Origin: an uncultured Pseudoxanthomonas sp.
GTDB taxonomy: Bacteria > Pseudomonadota > Gammaproteobacteria > Xanthomonadales > Xanthomonadaceae
Direction: 5' to 3'
Assembly (NCBI GenBank): GCA_946479745.1
Contig: CAMLGZ010000006.1
Coordinates: 1 to 64,000 of the forward strand
DNA length: 64,000 bases
Below the pieces are notes generated by a model. It was not told where the DNA came from. It did no database searches and saw only the letters and a program-made list of their open reading frames with translations. Positions 24,926-35,102 of this stretch are shown here, piece after piece. Each line of letters opens with the position of its first letter. The stretch's first letter is position 1. Both the position numbers and the translations under genes were made by a program.

Positions 24926-27376
24926 TCAATACTTCTGTTTCTTCTGCTTGGCCGGCTGCCCACGCGGCGGCAACCCCTGCACCTGCTTCTCTTCCGCAAG
25001 CTTGAAGTCGATCTTCCGCTCTTCCAAACTGGCCTTCATCACCACGATGCGCACCTGGTCGCCCAAACGGAACACCATGCCGCGGCGCTCGCCGGACAGC
25101 GTCTTGCGGATCGGGTCGAAGTGGTAATAGTCGTGCGGCAGCTGGGTCACATGGACCAGGCCATTGACCTTGGAATCGTTGAGCTCCACGAACAGACCGA
25201 AACTGGTCACCCCGCTGATCACGCCGTCGAACTGCCCGCCCACATGCTGCTCCATCCACGCGGCGCGGTAGCGTTCGTCGACCTCGCGCTCGGCTTCGTC
25301 GGCGCGGCGCGCGCGCTCGGAGCATTGCAGCGACAGCGCCGCCATCTGGTGCTGCGAATACAGGAATTTCTCCGGCTTGCCGCCGGTCAGCGCGTACTTG
25401 ATCGCGCGATGCACCAGCAAGTCGGGATAACGGCGGATCGGCGAGGTGAAGTGCGCGTACGCCGCCAGCGCCAACCCGAAATGGCCGGCGTTGTCCGGTG
25501 TGTACACCGCCAGGCTCTGGCTGCGCAGCACCACCGATTCCAGCAGCGCCACGTCCGGGCGCTCGCGGATCTTCTTCAGCAACTGGGTGAAGTCGCGCGG
25601 CTGCACCTTGGACCACGGCGGCAGGCTCAGTTTGAATTCTTTCAGGAACTCCAGCAGATCGGCGTACTTGGACTCCGGCGGCCGGTCGTGCACACGGTAT
25701 GGTGCGGGAATATGGGCGGCCAACAGATACTTCGCCGCTTCCACGTTCGCCGCGATCATGCATTCCTCGATCAGCTTGTGCGCGTCGTTACGCTGCAGCA
25801 TGCCGGCCTGGGTGACTTCGCCGCGGTTGTCCAGCACGAAACGCACTTCGGACGTCTCGAACTCGATCGCCCCGCGCTTCTCGCGCGCCTTGGCCAGCAC
25901 CTGGAACAACTGGTACAGACGATCGACCTGGGGCATCTGCGCGCCGATGGCCTGCCGCGTGTCCTCGTCGTTCTCGCCAACCGCATTCCAGACCTGGATG
26001 TAGGTCAGACGCGCATGCGAGTTCATCACCGCTTCGTAGAATTTCGACGAAGTCACTTCGCCGCTGCGATCCACCTGCATGTCGCAGACGAAGCACATAC
26101 GGTTGACCTTCGGGTTCAGCGAGCAGATGCCGTTGGACAAGGTCTCCGGCAGCATCGGCACCACGAAACCGGGGAAGTACACCGAAGTGGCGCGCTTCTG
26201 CGCTTCGTCGTCCAGCGGCGTACCGGGGCGCACGTAGTGCGATACGTCGGCGATAGCCACCACCAGCCGGAACCCCTGCTTGTTGCTTTCGCAATACACG
26301 GCATCGTCGAAGTCCTTGGCGTCCTCGCCGTCGATGGTGACCAGCGGCATGCTGCGCAGGTCCACGCGACCGGCGAACATCGACTCGTCCACCGCCAGCG
26401 GCACCGCGGCGGCTTCATCCAGCACTTCCCGCGGAAACTCGTTGGGAATCTCGTGCCCGTGGATCGCCGCTTCCACCACCAGCGACGGCGTCAATTTGTC
26501 ACCCAGTACGGCCACGATGCGGCCCATCGGCGGACGCCGGGCATCCGGCGCCTGGGTCAGCTCGGCCACGACCAGCTGGCCGTCCACGGCATCGCCGCGC
26601 TGATCGGGCGGAATCAGCAGGTTGCGCTGCACGCGTTTGTCGTCTGGAACGACGTAACTGATGCCCGCTTCCAGAGTAAAGCGCCCGATCAGACGGCTGA
26701 GCCGGCGCTCCAGCACTTCCACGATGCTGCCTTCGCGGCGGCCGCTGCGGTCGATGCCGGTGACGCAGGCCATGGCCCGGTCGCCGTGCATGACTTTGCG
26801 CATTTCGTTGGGCGGCAGGAACAGGTCGTCGCCGGTGCCCTCATCCGGCCTGAGGAAGCCGAAGCCATTGGGGTTGGCGATCACCACGCCTGGAATCAGG
26901 TCCATCTGCTTGGTCGGAGCGAAGCCGCCGCGGCGATTCTGCAGCAACTGCCCATCGCGGACCATGGCGCCCAGGCGCTTGCCCAGCGCGTCGAAACGGT
27001 CGGGCGCGGTGAGCTCGAGTCTGGCGGCCAGATCTTCGGCGGTCTGCGGGCCTTCGGCGGCGCTGAGCACGCCCAGGATGGCTTCGCGGCTGGCGATCGG
27101 ATCGGCATAGCGCTCTGCTTCGCGCGCTGCATGCGGATCCCTGAACTTACCGCGCTGCGGAGGTGCGGGCTGGCGGGAAATCGGCGGCCGGACGGCGCCG
27201 CGCGGACCCTTGGCAGCGTTGCCGCCCGCTTTGGCGGGCAGGTCGGGCATCCACGGGGGAAGCTTGGATTTGGTCGCCGGCTTGCCGCTGCCGCTGGTCT
27301 TTTTCGCACGCGTGTCGGGCTTGCCAGGCTTGCCTGATGCGGGCTTGGACCCGCCTTTCGTTGGCTTCTTCGTCAT
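24926..27376 (-). CDS. rnr: Ribonuclease R
   Basis: An 816-residue 3'-5' exoribonuclease that degrades structured RNA. Order: a basic Lys/Pro/Gly-rich extension (about residues 1-65, beginning MTKKPTKGG), a winged-helix segment, cold-shock domains, the RNB catalytic domain with the Asp cluster in DGEDAKDFDDAV, a C-terminal S1 domain (GVTSFGLFVELND) and a short Lys-rich tail. I chose the ATG at 27376; a GTG five codons upstream is also in frame. Divergent from the tRNA-Leu gene. Confidence 0.96.
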   Translation of the reverse strand: MTKKPTKGGSKPASGKPGKPDTRAKKTSGSGKPATKSKLPPWMPDLPAKAGGNAAKGPRGAVRPPISRQPAPPQRGKFRDPHAAREAERYADPIASREAILGVLSAAEGPQTAEDLAARLELTAPDRFDALGKRLGAMVRDGQLLQNRRGGFAPTKQMDLIPGVVIANPNGFGFLRPDEGTGDDLFLPPNEMRKVMHGDRAMACVTGIDRSGRREGSIVEVLERRLSRLIGRFTLEAGISYVVPDDKRVQRNLLIPPDQRGDAVDGQLVVAELTQAPDARRPPMGRIVAVLGDKLTPSLVVEAAIHGHEIPNEFPREVLDEAAAVPLAVDESMFAGRVDLRSMPLVTIDGEDAKDFDDAVYCESNKQGFRLVVAIADVSHYVRPGTPLDDEAQKRATSVYFPGFVVPMLPETLSNGICSLNPKVNRMCFVCDMQVDRSGEVTSSKFYEAVMNSHARLTYIQVWNAVGENDEDTRQAIGAQMPQVDRLYQLFQVLAKAREKRGAIEFETSEVRFVLDNRGEVTQAGMLQRNDAHKLIEECMIAANVEAAKYLLAAHIPAPYRVHDRPPESKYADLLEFLKEFKLSLPPWSKVQPRDFTQLLKKIRERPDVALLESVVLRSQSLAVYTPDNAGHFGLALAAYAHFTSPIRRYPDLLVHRAIKYALTGGKPEKFLYSQHQMAALSLQCSERARRADEAEREVDERYRAAWMEQHVGGQFDGVISGVTSFGLFVELNDSKVNGLVHVTQLPHDYYHFDPIRKTLSGERRGMVFRLGDQVRIVVMKASLEERKIDFKLAEEKQVQGLPPRGQPAKQKKQKY

Positions 27377-27428
27377 GGGTCCATGGTACACCCCACCTGA
27401 ATCCGGGCCGTGGCCACCGGATCATCCG

Positions 27429-27457
27429 TTGACATCCTGCCGCGCAATCCGGAGAAT
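27429..27457 (+). promoter_or_regulatory. Sigma-70 promoter of tRNA-Leu
   Basis: Perfect -35 TTGACA (27429-27434), 17-base spacer, -10 GAGAAT (27452-27457), placing transcription start a few bases before the tRNA at 27473. Confidence 0.75.
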
Positions 27458-27472
27458 GCGCGCCCTGCACCT

Positions 27473-27559
27473 GCCCAGGTGGCGGAATTGGTAGACGCAC
27501 TAGCTTCAGGTGCTAGCGGGGGCAACTTCGTGGAGGTTCGAGTCCTCTTCTGGGCACCA
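27473..27559 (+). tRNA. tRNA-Leu (anticodon CAG)
   Basis: An 87-base class II tRNA: acceptor GCCCAGG pairs with the 3' end before the discriminator A and an encoded CCA, D-loop TTGGTAGACGCA, anticodon arm CTAGC-TTCAGGT-GCTAG with CAG at 34-36, a long variable arm and T-loop GGTTCGAGTCC. It reads CUG, the main leucine codon in this GC-rich genome. Confidence 0.97.
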
Positions 27560-27567
27560 AGGTAAAA

Positions 27568-27598
27568 GCAAAACCCTCGCGCAAGCGGGGGTTTTTGC
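27568..27598 (+). terminator. Rho-independent terminator of tRNA-Leu
   Basis: AAAACCCTCGC-GCAA-GCGGGGGTTTTT hairpin with a terminal T-run, 10 bases after the tRNA CCA end. Confidence 0.9.
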
Positions 27599-27667
27599 TT
27601 TCCGGGGGTGGGAAACGCGGTGCGACGGTTAGAATCGGGGCCACGATTCGCGAACGCACACGGAACA

Positions 27668-29911
27668 ATGACAGAGACCATCCGCCCCACCTTCCACGGC
27701 TTCGAACAGATTCCCCTGCGCGAGTACGCCGAGCGCGCCTATCTCGATTATTCGATGTACGTGGTCCTGGACCGCGCCCTGCCCTTCATCGGCGACGGCC
27801 TGAAGCCGGTGCAGCGCCGCATCATCTACGCCATGAGCGAGCTGGGCCTCAACGCCACCGCCAAGCCCAAGAAATCCGCACGCACCGTGGGCGATGTGAT
27901 CGGCAAGTTCCACCCCCATGGCGACAGCGCCTGTTACGAAGCGCTGGTGCTGATGGCGCAGCCGTTTTCGTACCGGTACCCGCTGATCGAGGGCCAGGGC
28001 AACTTCGGCTCGCCGGACGATCCCAAATCGTTCGCGGCCATGCGCTACACCGAATCCAAACTGACCCCCATCGCCGAAGTGCTGCTGGGCGAACTGGGCC
28101 AGGGCACGGTGGACTGGACGCCCAACTTCGACGGCACCCTGCAGGAACCGACCTGGATGCCGGCGCGCCTGCCGCATCTGTTGTTGAACGGCACCACCGG
28201 CATCGCGGTCGGCATGGCCACCGATGTGCCGCCGCACAACCTCAACGAGATCGTCAGCGCCTGCATCCGCCTGCTGGACGATCCGCAGGCCACGGTCGCC
28301 GACCTGTGCGAACACGTGCGCGGTCCCGACTACCCGACCAGCGCCGAAATCATCACTCCCCTCGCCGACCTGCGTGCGATCTACGAGACCGGCAACGGCA
28401 GCGTGCGCGCCCGCGCCACCTTCGTGAAGGAAGGCCAGAACATCGTCATCAACGCGCTGCCTTACCAGGTATCGCCGTCCAAGGTGATCGAACAGATCGC
28501 CGCGCAGATGCGCGCCAAGAAGTTGCCGTGGCTGGAAGACATCCGCGACGAATCGGATCATCTCAATCCGGTCCGCGTGGTGCTGATCACCCGTTCCAAC
28601 CGGGTCGATGCGGAACAGCTGATGGGTCACCTGTTCGCCACCACCGATCTTGAGAAGAGCTACCGCGTCAACCTCAACATCATCGGTCTGGACGGCCGGC
28701 CACAGGTCAAGAACCTGCGCACGCTGCTGAGTGAGTGGCTGGTATTCCGCACCGATACCGTCACCCGCCGTCTCAACCATCGCCTGGAAAAGGTCGAGCG
28801 CCGCCTGCACCTGTTGGAAGGCTTGCTGGTCGCGTTCCTCAACCTGGATGAAGTGATCCATATCATCCGCACCGAGGACGAACCCCGCGCCGCGTTGATC
28901 GCGCGCTTCAAGTTGAGCGAGGAACAGGCCGACTACATTCTCGACACGCGCCTGAAGCAGTTGGCGCGCCTGGAGGAAATGAAGATCCGCGGCGAGCAGG
29001 ATGAACTGGATGCCGAACGCGACCGCCTGATGTCCACGCTCGCCTCCAAGGCCAAGCTGAAGAAGCTGATCAAGGACGAACTGCTGGCCGATGCGAAGAA
29101 GTTCGGCGACGCGCGCCGCTCTCCGCTGGTCGCGCGCGAGGCCGCGCAGGCGCTGGACGAAACCGAACTGGTCGCCAGCGAACCGATGACCGTGGTGCTG
29201 TCCGAGAAAGGCTGGATCCGCGCGGCCAAGGGCCACGACGTGGATGCCGCCGGCATGTCCTACCGCGACGGCGACGGCCTGCTGGCCGCGGTGCGCGGAC
29301 GCAGCACGCAGCAAGTCGCATTCCTGGATTCGGAAGGCCGCAGCTATTCCACCGCGACGCATACACTGCCTTCGGCGCGCGGCAACGGCGAGCCGCTGAC
29401 GGGCCGCTTCTCGCCCGCTTCCGGCGCCTCGTTCGTGGCCTTGGCCACGGGCGACAACGACGCGCGTTTCGTGCTGGCTTCCTCGCATGGGTACGGTTTC
29501 GTCACCCGCTTCGAGAATCTCACCGGCCGCCAGAAAGCCGGCAAGGTGATGTTGAATCTGTCCACAGGCGCCAAGGTGCTGCAGCCGGCGCACACGACCG
29601 ATCCGAAAGCCGATCGCATCGTCGCCGTCACCAGCGCCGGACACCTGCTCGCCTTCGCGCTCGCGGACCTCCCCGAGCTGGACAAAGGCAAGGGCAACAA
29701 GATCATCGAGATTCCGAAAGCGAAGCTGGGCACGGAACGCGTAGTCGCCGTGGCAGCGGTATCGCCCGGCAGCACGCTGCTGGTGAAGAGCGGTCAGCGC
29801 ACGATGAGCCTGTCGTTCAAGGATCTGGACGAATACATCGGCGCGCGGGCTTCCCGTGGTGGATTGTTGCCGAGGGGTTGGCAGAAGGTAGACGGGCTTG
29901 ACGTTCAATAG
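27668..29911 (+). CDS. parC: DNA topoisomerase IV subunit A
   Basis: A 747-residue topoisomerase IV A subunit (E. coli 752), which unlinks daughter chromosomes together with ParE. The catalytic tyrosine is Tyr127 in AAMRYTES. The quinolone-resistance region reads [13 protein letters not shown]; Ser87 and Glu91 correspond to E. coli Ser80 and Glu84 and are the sensitive-type residues. The C-terminal half carries degenerate GyrA/ParC beta-pinwheel repeats. The ATG at 27668 begins the conserved [17 protein letters not shown]; an in-frame GTG 60 bases upstream is less likely. A possible -10 TAGAAT lies at 27629. The last codons are repeated as a fossil at 29962. parE is not in the window. Confidence 0.96.
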   Translation: MTETIRPTFHGFEQIPLREYAERAYLDYSMYVVLDRALPFIGDGLKPVQRRIIYAMSELGLNATAKPKKSARTVGDVIGKFHPHGDSACYEALVLMAQPFSYRYPLIEGQGNFGSPDDPKSFAAMRYTESKLTPIAEVLLGELGQGTVDWTPNFDGTLQEPTWMPARLPHLLLNGTTGIAVGMATDVPPHNLNEIVSACIRLLDDPQATVADLCEHVRGPDYPTSAEIITPLADLRAIYETGNGSVRARATFVKEGQNIVINALPYQVSPSKVIEQIAAQMRAKKLPWLEDIRDESDHLNPVRVVLITRSNRVDAEQLMGHLFATTDLEKSYRVNLNIIGLDGRPQVKNLRTLLSEWLVFRTDTVTRRLNHRLEKVERRLHLLEGLLVAFLNLDEVIHIIRTEDEPRAALIARFKLSEEQADYILDTRLKQLARLEEMKIRGEQDELDAERDRLMSTLASKAKLKKLIKDELLADAKKFGDARRSPLVAREAAQALDETELVASEPMTVVLSEKGWIRAAKGHDVDAAGMSYRDGDGLLAAVRGRSTQQVAFLDSEGRSYSTATHTLPSARGNGEPLTGRFSPASGASFVALATGDNDARFVLASSHGYGFVTRFENLTGRQKAGKVMLNLSTGAKVLQPAHTTDPKADRIVAVTSAGHLLAFALADLPELDKGKGNKIIEIPKAKLGTERVVAVAAVSPGSTLLVKSGQRTMSLSFKDLDEYIGARASRGGLLPRGWQKVDGLDVQ

Positions 29912-29961
29912 TTCACCGTCCACGCGCGCTGCGGCGCGTTCGTCATGTGCGACCGTGGCCC

Positions 29962-29996
29962 GGCAGAATATCGACGGACCCGATGTCCAATAGTTC
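29962..29996 (+). repeat. Degenerate duplicate of the parC 3' end
   Basis: These 35 bases match 29880-29914 (the last parC codons, stop and 6 bases beyond) at 27 positions. Read in the same frame they would encode QNIDGPDVQ-stop against the real [13 protein letters not shown]. Confidence 0.55.
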
Positions 29997-30041
29997 CTTA
30001 TTTCCGCGCGCCGCATAGAAGCCAAACCGATCGGAGGTGAA

Positions 30042-30707
30042 ATGATGGAACACGGATTCTGGCAGCAACGCTGGCAGGAAGGCCGGATCGGTTTCCACCA
30101 GGACGAGGCGACGCCGCTACTGCGGGAATACTGGCCGACCCTCGCGCTTCCCTCCGGCAGCCGCGTGTTCGTTCCCTTGGCCGGCAAGAGCCTGGATATG
30201 TCGTGGCTGGCCGCGCAAGGGCACCGGGTATTGGGAGTGGAGCTGTCGCAGATCGCGGTCGAGCAGTTCTTCGACGAACACGGGCTGACGCCGACGCGCC
30301 GCCAATCCCGCTATGGCATGCATTACCTCGCCGGCAGAGTGGAACTCATCTGCGGCGATGCTTTCGCGCTCGATGCGGATCTACTGTCCAACTGCGACGG
30401 CGTATTCGATCGCGCAGCACTGATCGCATTGCCGCCCGAATTGAGGCAGCGCTATGCCAACGAACTCTACGCGCGTCTGCCGACAGGATGCCGCGGCCTG
30501 GTGATCACGCTTGAGTATCCCCAGCACGAAAAGGAAGGTCCGCCGTTCTCGGTCGATGAAGACGAAGTGCGGGCGCTGTATGCCGGCCACTGGCGTATCC
30601 AGCGCCTCGAGCGCCGCGACATCCTGGCCGCGCAACCGGGATTCGCCGCCGAGGGCGTGACCCGGCTGGCGACCGTGGCCTATCGCTTCGAGCGGAATCC
30701 ACAATAG
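30042..30707 (+). CDS. tpm: Thiopurine S-methyltransferase
   Basis: A 221-residue SAM-dependent methyltransferase of the bacterial TPMT family. Conserved stretches are [15 protein letters not shown] near the N-terminus, [12 protein letters not shown] (SAM site), [15 protein letters not shown] and YDRAAL-like [14 protein letters not shown]. Bacterial enzymes methylate thiopurines and, in several species, selenium or tellurium oxyanions. GGAGGTGAA lies just before a pair of ATG codons (30042 and 30045); either could be used. Confidence 0.92.
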   Translation: MMEHGFWQQRWQEGRIGFHQDEATPLLREYWPTLALPSGSRVFVPLAGKSLDMSWLAAQGHRVLGVELSQIAVEQFFDEHGLTPTRRQSRYGMHYLAGRVELICGDAFALDADLLSNCDGVFDRAALIALPPELRQRYANELYARLPTGCRGLVITLEYPQHEKEGPPFSVDEDEVRALYAGHWRIQRLERRDILAAQPGFAAEGVTRLATVAYRFERNPQ

Positions 30708-30771
30708 CCGGCGTACTTGGTGGTGACACGCACCGCTCCTACAATGGGGCTACGCATACCGGGGAAACCGC

Positions 30772-33165
30772 ATGGTCCGTTGGCTGAAGCGCATCGCTCT
30801 GCTCTTGCTCGTGCTTATCGTTCTTGGCCTGGCCGCCGGTTGGTGGCTGTTGCGCGGCAGCCTGCCGGAATTGGAAGGCGAGCTGGCTCTTCCCGGCCTC
30901 AGCGCGCCCGTCAGCATCCAGCGCGACGCGCTGGGCGTGGTCACCATCGATGCAGCCAACGAAACCGACATGGCCCGCGCATTGGGCTACGTGCACGCGC
31001 AAGAGCGCTATTTCGAAATGGACCTGATGCGCCGCACTTCGGCGGGCGAGCTCTCGGAACTGTTCGGGCCCATCGCACTGAAGCTGGACAAGGAGCGCCG
31101 CGTGCATCGCATGCGTGCGCGGGTGATGGCCGATCTGGACGGCTTCGCCGGCGACAAGCGCGCGCAGCTGCAGGCCTATACCGATGGCGTGAATGCCGGC
31201 CTGCAAGGTTTGAGGGCGAGGCCTTGGCCGTACCTGCTGCTGCGCCAGCAGCCAAGGCGCTGGGAACTGGCCGATTCGGCCTTGACTGCCTATGCGATGT
31301 ACTTCGACCTGCAGGATTCGCAGAACACGCGGGAACTGGCGCTATGGAGAATAAAGAACACGGTTCCGCCTGCGCTGTACGCGTTGCTGGCCCATGACGG
31401 CACCGAATGGGATGCACCCTTGTTCGGCGCCTCGCGCGGCAATGCCTCATTGCCCGGCGCCGAGGCCGTCGACTTGGCCAAGCTGCCTGTGCCGGCGACC
31501 AAGGATCTGATGCCTTTGGCCGAAAAAGGTACGCCGGGCAGCAACAACTGGGCCGTGGCAGGCGCGCTGACCGCCGATGGCCGCGCCATCGTCGCCGACG
31601 ACATGCATCTTGGCCTGCGGGCACCCAATATCTGGTTCCGCGCGCGCTTGCGGTATTCGGATACCCGTGCGCCCGGTGGCAAAGTGGATATCTCCGGATT
31701 CACGCTGCCGGGCTTTCCGGCGGTGGTGGTCGGCAGCAACGGCCACGTCGCTTGGGGCTTCACCAACAGTTATGGCGACTGGGCCGATTGGGCGGAACTG
31801 CCGCCGTGCCCGGCGGGCGCGCAAGACTGCGCCAAGCGCACTGATTTCCACGAAAGCATCAAGGTCGCCGGCGCGGCGCCTGTCGACTTCGTGGTCCGCG
31901 AAACCGCATGGGGCCCGATCCTGCACGAATCCAAGAACGGCACTTCCCTTGCACTGCGCTGGACGCCGCAGTTGCCGGGATCGCTGCGGGTTTCGTTTAC
32001 GGATCTTGCCGTTGCCCGCGATATCGCCGGTGCGTTTTCCGTCGCGGACGCTTCAGGCATCCCCGCGCAGAATTTCACCGTGGCCGACTCCGGCGGCAAT
32101 ATCGGCTGGCGCGTGATCGGCGGATTCCCGAAACGCGATCCGGGCTGTCTGGCCATAACGCCCGAACAGCACGTCGCGATTCCGGGCATGCAAGCCAATG
32201 CCGACGATGCCGGCGCAGCACTCACCTGTTCGCCATGGATGACGGACGCTACCGCCTCTCCGCGCCTGATCGATCCGCCTTCCAATCGCCTGTGGACCGC
32301 CAACAACCGCACCATGGACGAGGCCGGCCTGAAGCTCGCCGGCGACGGCGGTTACGCGCTTGGCGCGCGCGCCAAGCAGATCCGCGACGATCTTTTCTCC
32401 CACGATCGCTTCACCGAAAAAGATCTGCTGGCTATCCAGCTGGACGACCGCGCGGTGTTCCTGCAGCGCTGGTGGGCCTTGCTGCAGAAAGAGAGCGAAC
32501 GCGACAAAACCCCGGCACTGGGCGCATTGGCCAAAGCCGCGTATCACTGGGAAGGACGCGCCAGCATCGATTCGGTCAGCTACCGCATCGTCCGCGCCTG
32601 GCGGCTGGCCGTGCATGCCCGCATCGCGGACGGCCTGACCGCTCCTGCGCAGGCCACGCTTGGCGAAGACTTCATCATGCCCGACCTGCCGCAATTGGAA
32701 GGCGTGGTCTGGCCTTTGCTCAGCGAACGCCCCGCCAATCTGCTGTCGCGCCGTTTCGCCAGTTGGGAGGCGTTGCTGGAAGACGCCGCGCGCCAGGTCC
32801 GCGACGATCTTTCCGCGCAGGGCCCGCTGGAACAACGCACGTGGGGTGAGCGCAACACCGCAAAGATCTGCCATCCATTGGCCAATGCCCTGCCCGCGAT
32901 GCTCAAGCCCGCGTTGTGCATGCCCGCCGATCAACTGCACGGCGACGGCGCCATGCCGCGCGTACAAGGCCCTTCCTTCGGCGCCAGCGAGCGCATGGTG
33001 GTCTCGCCCGGCCACGAAGCCGACGGCATCATCCACATGCCCGGCGGCCAGAGCGGCAATCCGCTGTCGCCGTTCTGGGGTGCGGGGCATGAAGACTGGG
33101 TGCACGGAAGGCCAACACCTTTCTTGCCGGGGAAGGCGGAGTACACGTTGACGCTGAAGCCGTAG
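30772..33165 (+). CDS. Penicillin acylase family (S45) Ntn-hydrolase, exported
   Basis: A 797-residue N-terminal nucleophile hydrolase of the penicillin/cephalosporin/AHL acylase family. The N-terminus is a signal or anchor helix (IALLLLVLIVLGLAAGWWLL). The alpha chain runs to about residue 256, then the self-processing site GTPG-SNNW with Ser257 as the nucleophile of the beta chain; AVAGALTADG follows. Relatives act on beta-lactams or on acyl-homoserine lactones, so a quorum-quenching or peptidoglycan-related role is possible; the substrate is not predictable here. Single gene with no obvious partner. Confidence 0.9.
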   Translation: MVRWLKRIALLLLVLIVLGLAAGWWLLRGSLPELEGELALPGLSAPVSIQRDALGVVTIDAANETDMARALGYVHAQERYFEMDLMRRTSAGELSELFGPIALKLDKERRVHRMRARVMADLDGFAGDKRAQLQAYTDGVNAGLQGLRARPWPYLLLRQQPRRWELADSALTAYAMYFDLQDSQNTRELALWRIKNTVPPALYALLAHDGTEWDAPLFGASRGNASLPGAEAVDLAKLPVPATKDLMPLAEKGTPGSNNWAVAGALTADGRAIVADDMHLGLRAPNIWFRARLRYSDTRAPGGKVDISGFTLPGFPAVVVGSNGHVAWGFTNSYGDWADWAELPPCPAGAQDCAKRTDFHESIKVAGAAPVDFVVRETAWGPILHESKNGTSLALRWTPQLPGSLRVSFTDLAVARDIAGAFSVADASGIPAQNFTVADSGGNIGWRVIGGFPKRDPGCLAITPEQHVAIPGMQANADDAGAALTCSPWMTDATASPRLIDPPSNRLWTANNRTMDEAGLKLAGDGGYALGARAKQIRDDLFSHDRFTEKDLLAIQLDDRAVFLQRWWALLQKESERDKTPALGALAKAAYHWEGRASIDSVSYRIVRAWRLAVHARIADGLTAPAQATLGEDFIMPDLPQLEGVVWPLLSERPANLLSRRFASWEALLEDAARQVRDDLSAQGPLEQRTWGERNTAKICHPLANALPAMLKPALCMPADQLHGDGAMPRVQGPSFGASERMVVSPGHEADGIIHMPGGQSGNPLSPFWGAGHEDWVHGRPTPFLPGKAEYTLTLKP

Positions 33166-33173
33166 CTCGCTGT

Positions 33174-33311
33174 TCCTTCTCCCCCGGGAGAAGGTGGCGC
33201 GAAGCGACGGATGAGGGAAAGAGAATTCCGACCCACGGAAACTATCCGTCGATCTGAAAATCCATTCCCTCATCCGCCCTGCGGGCACCTTCTCCCGAGA
33301 GGAGAAGGAAA
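33174..33311. repeat. Composite CCTTCTCCC/GGGAGAAGG inverted repeat
   Basis: Left end CCTTCTCCCCCGGGAGAAGG with CGGATGAGGG, right end CCCTCATCCGCCCTGCGGGC with CTTCTCCCGAGAGGAGAAGG, about 60 bases apart. It separates the convergent acylase and asnB genes and abuts the asnB stop. Confidence 0.85.
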
Positions 33312-33312
33312 G

Positions 33313-35001
33313 CTAAAGCGCCGCGTTATGCACCCCCGCAATCGCCCGACCCGAAGGATCGGCCGCGCTTGCGAAACTCGCATCCCACGCGATCGCCGCA
33401 GGCGACGAGCATGCGATCGACTTGCCGCCCGGCACCGTCTCAGCCGCCGCAGGACCAGGATAGAACTCCTCGAACAGACTACGGTAGTAATAGGCTTCTT
33501 TGGTCAGCGGCGAATTGATCGGAAAACGCTTGGCCGCCGCGGCCAGTTCGCGATCGCTGACTTGCGCTTCGGCATGCGCTTTCAATCCATCGATCCAGCC
33601 ATAGCCCACCCCGTCGCTGAACTGCTCCTTCTGCCGCCAGAGGATGGAATCGGGCAGATAGCCTTCGAACGCCGCCCGCAGAATCCCTTTTTCCATGCGC
33701 TCGTGGCCCTTCGAGCTCTTGTCGATCATTTTGTATTTGGCGTCCATCTTCATCGCTACGTCCATGAACTCGACATCCAGGAACGGCACGCGCGGCTCCA
33801 CGCCCCAGGCCATCATCGACTTGTTGGCACGCAGGCAGTCGTAGTTGTAGAGCGCGTCCAGTTTGCGCACCAGTTCCTCGTGGAACTCGCGCCCGTTTGG
33901 CGCCTTGTGGAAATAGAGATAGCCGCCGAAGATTTCGTCCGATCCCTCGCCCGACAAAACCATCTTCACCCCCATTGCCTTGATCCGTCGCGCCAGCAGA
34001 TACATGGGCGTGGAAGCGCGGATGGTGGTCACGTCGTAGGTTTCGATATGGCGGATCACTTCCGGCAACGCATCCAGGCCTTCCTCGAAGGTGTATTCGA
34101 AGCCATGGTGCACGGTGTCCAGCGCCTTGGCGGCGATCTCGGCCGCCGCCAGATCGGGAGAACCCTTCAAGCCGATGGCGAAGGAATGCAACCGCGGCCA
34201 CCAGGCTTCCGATTTATCGTCCTCCTCGATGCGATGGCGCGCGTAGCGCGCGGCCACTGCAGTGACCAGCGACGAGTCGAGTCCGCCGGACAGCAATACG
34301 CCATAGGGTACGTCGGTCATCAGCTGGCGATGCACGGCACGTTCGAACGCTTCGCGCAGTTCCTGTTTGTCCACTTCGACGCCGGCGACCGCATCGTAGT
34401 CCCGCCAGGGGCGCTGGTAGTATTTGACCAATTCGCCGCTCACGTTGTCGTAGTAGTGTCCCGGCGGAAACTGGGCAACGTCTGCGCAGAGGCCGCTGAT
34501 GGCTTTCATTTCCGAAGCCACGCAGAGCCGTCCTTCGCGGTCGTGGCCCCAGTACAGCGGACAGACGCCCATCGGATCGCGCGCGATCAGTGCGCGCTTG
34601 CGTACCTTGTCCCACAACGCGAAGGCGAAGATGCCATTGAGCCGGTTGAGTAGCGACGCGGGTTCGTCCTCTCGGTACAGCGCATTGATCACTTCGCAAT
34701 CCGAACCGGTCAGGAATTCGTACGGCTGCTTCAATTCCTTCTTCAACTCGCGATGGTTGTAGATCTCGCCGTTCACCGCCAGCGCCAGTTCGCCATCGGC
34801 CGAACGCAAGGGCTGCGAGCCGCCGGCCGGGTCTACGATGGCCAGGCGCTCGTGCACCAGAATCGCGCCTTCGTCGGTATACACGCCGCTCCAGTCGGGG
34901 CCGCGATGGCGCTGCCGTTGCGAGAGTTCCAGAGCCTGCCGTCGCAGACCCTGCAGGTTGTCGCCCGATTGCAGGCCGAAAATGCCGAAGATGGAACACA
35001 T
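33313..35001 (-). CDS. asnB: Asparagine synthase B, glutamine-hydrolysing
   Basis: A 562-residue class II enzyme making asparagine from aspartate, glutamine and ATP. Cys2 (MCSIFGIFG) is the glutaminase nucleophile; RHRGPDWSG, RLAIVDP and NGEIYNH form the glutamine site. The synthetase half holds the pyrophosphate loop GVLLSGGLDSSLV and SGEGSDEIFGGYLYF. AGGAG lies 8 bases before the ATG. The 5' leader (35002-35200) looks like an amino-acid attenuator with an Asn-rich leader peptide and a terminator, implying that expression rises when charged tRNA-Asn falls. Confidence 0.97.
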   Translation of the reverse strand: MCSIFGIFGLQSGDNLQGLRRQALELSQRQRHRGPDWSGVYTDEGAILVHERLAIVDPAGGSQPLRSADGELALAVNGEIYNHRELKKELKQPYEFLTGSDCEVINALYREDEPASLLNRLNGIFAFALWDKVRKRALIARDPMGVCPLYWGHDREGRLCVASEMKAISGLCADVAQFPPGHYYDNVSGELVKYYQRPWRDYDAVAGVEVDKQELREAFERAVHRQLMTDVPYGVLLSGGLDSSLVTAVAARYARHRIEEDDKSEAWWPRLHSFAIGLKGSPDLAAAEIAAKALDTVHHGFEYTFEEGLDALPEVIRHIETYDVTTIRASTPMYLLARRIKAMGVKMVLSGEGSDEIFGGYLYFHKAPNGREFHEELVRKLDALYNYDCLRANKSMMAWGVEPRVPFLDVEFMDVAMKMDAKYKMIDKSSKGHERMEKGILRAAFEGYLPDSILWRQKEQFSDGVGYGWIDGLKAHAEAQVSDRELAAAAKRFPINSPLTKEAYYYRSLFEEFYPGPAAAETVPGGKSIACSSPAAIAWDASFASAADPSGRAIAGVHNAAL

Positions 35002-35046
35002 GGGGAAAACTCCTGGAATGAAATGAAAATTCGAAGGGCGTAAATG

Positions 35047-35074
35047 AAAAAACCCGCATCTCGCGATGCGGGTT
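35047..35074 (-). terminator. Attenuator terminator before asnB
   Basis: Minus strand: AACCCGCATC, loop GCGA, GATGCGGGTT then TTTT. It lies between the leader-peptide stop and the asnB start, 46 bases upstream of the asnB ATG, so reading through it is required for asnB expression. Its first arm (ACCCGCAT, 35066-35073) is also perfectly complementary to ATGCGGGT in the leader-peptide coding region (35113-35120), giving an alternative antiterminator pairing. Confidence 0.88.
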
Positions 35075-35102
35075 TCCTGTTGATTCGGCTTGTTCTTTTC
35101 GC

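Noticed and set aside
24758..27337. Open frame of about 860 codons on the plus strand opposite rnr.
   Set aside because: It mirrors the RNase R gene, is His/Arg/Gln-rich and has no family motif; high GC removes stops on the complementary strand.
27629..30187. Open frame of about 850 codons on the minus strand across parC.
   Set aside because: Shadow of parC; no recognisable domain, and parC is fully conserved on the other strand.
30772..33165. Acylase considered part of a quorum-sensing locus.
   Set aside because: No luxI/luxR or other signal gene nearby; only family-level similarity to AHL acylases.
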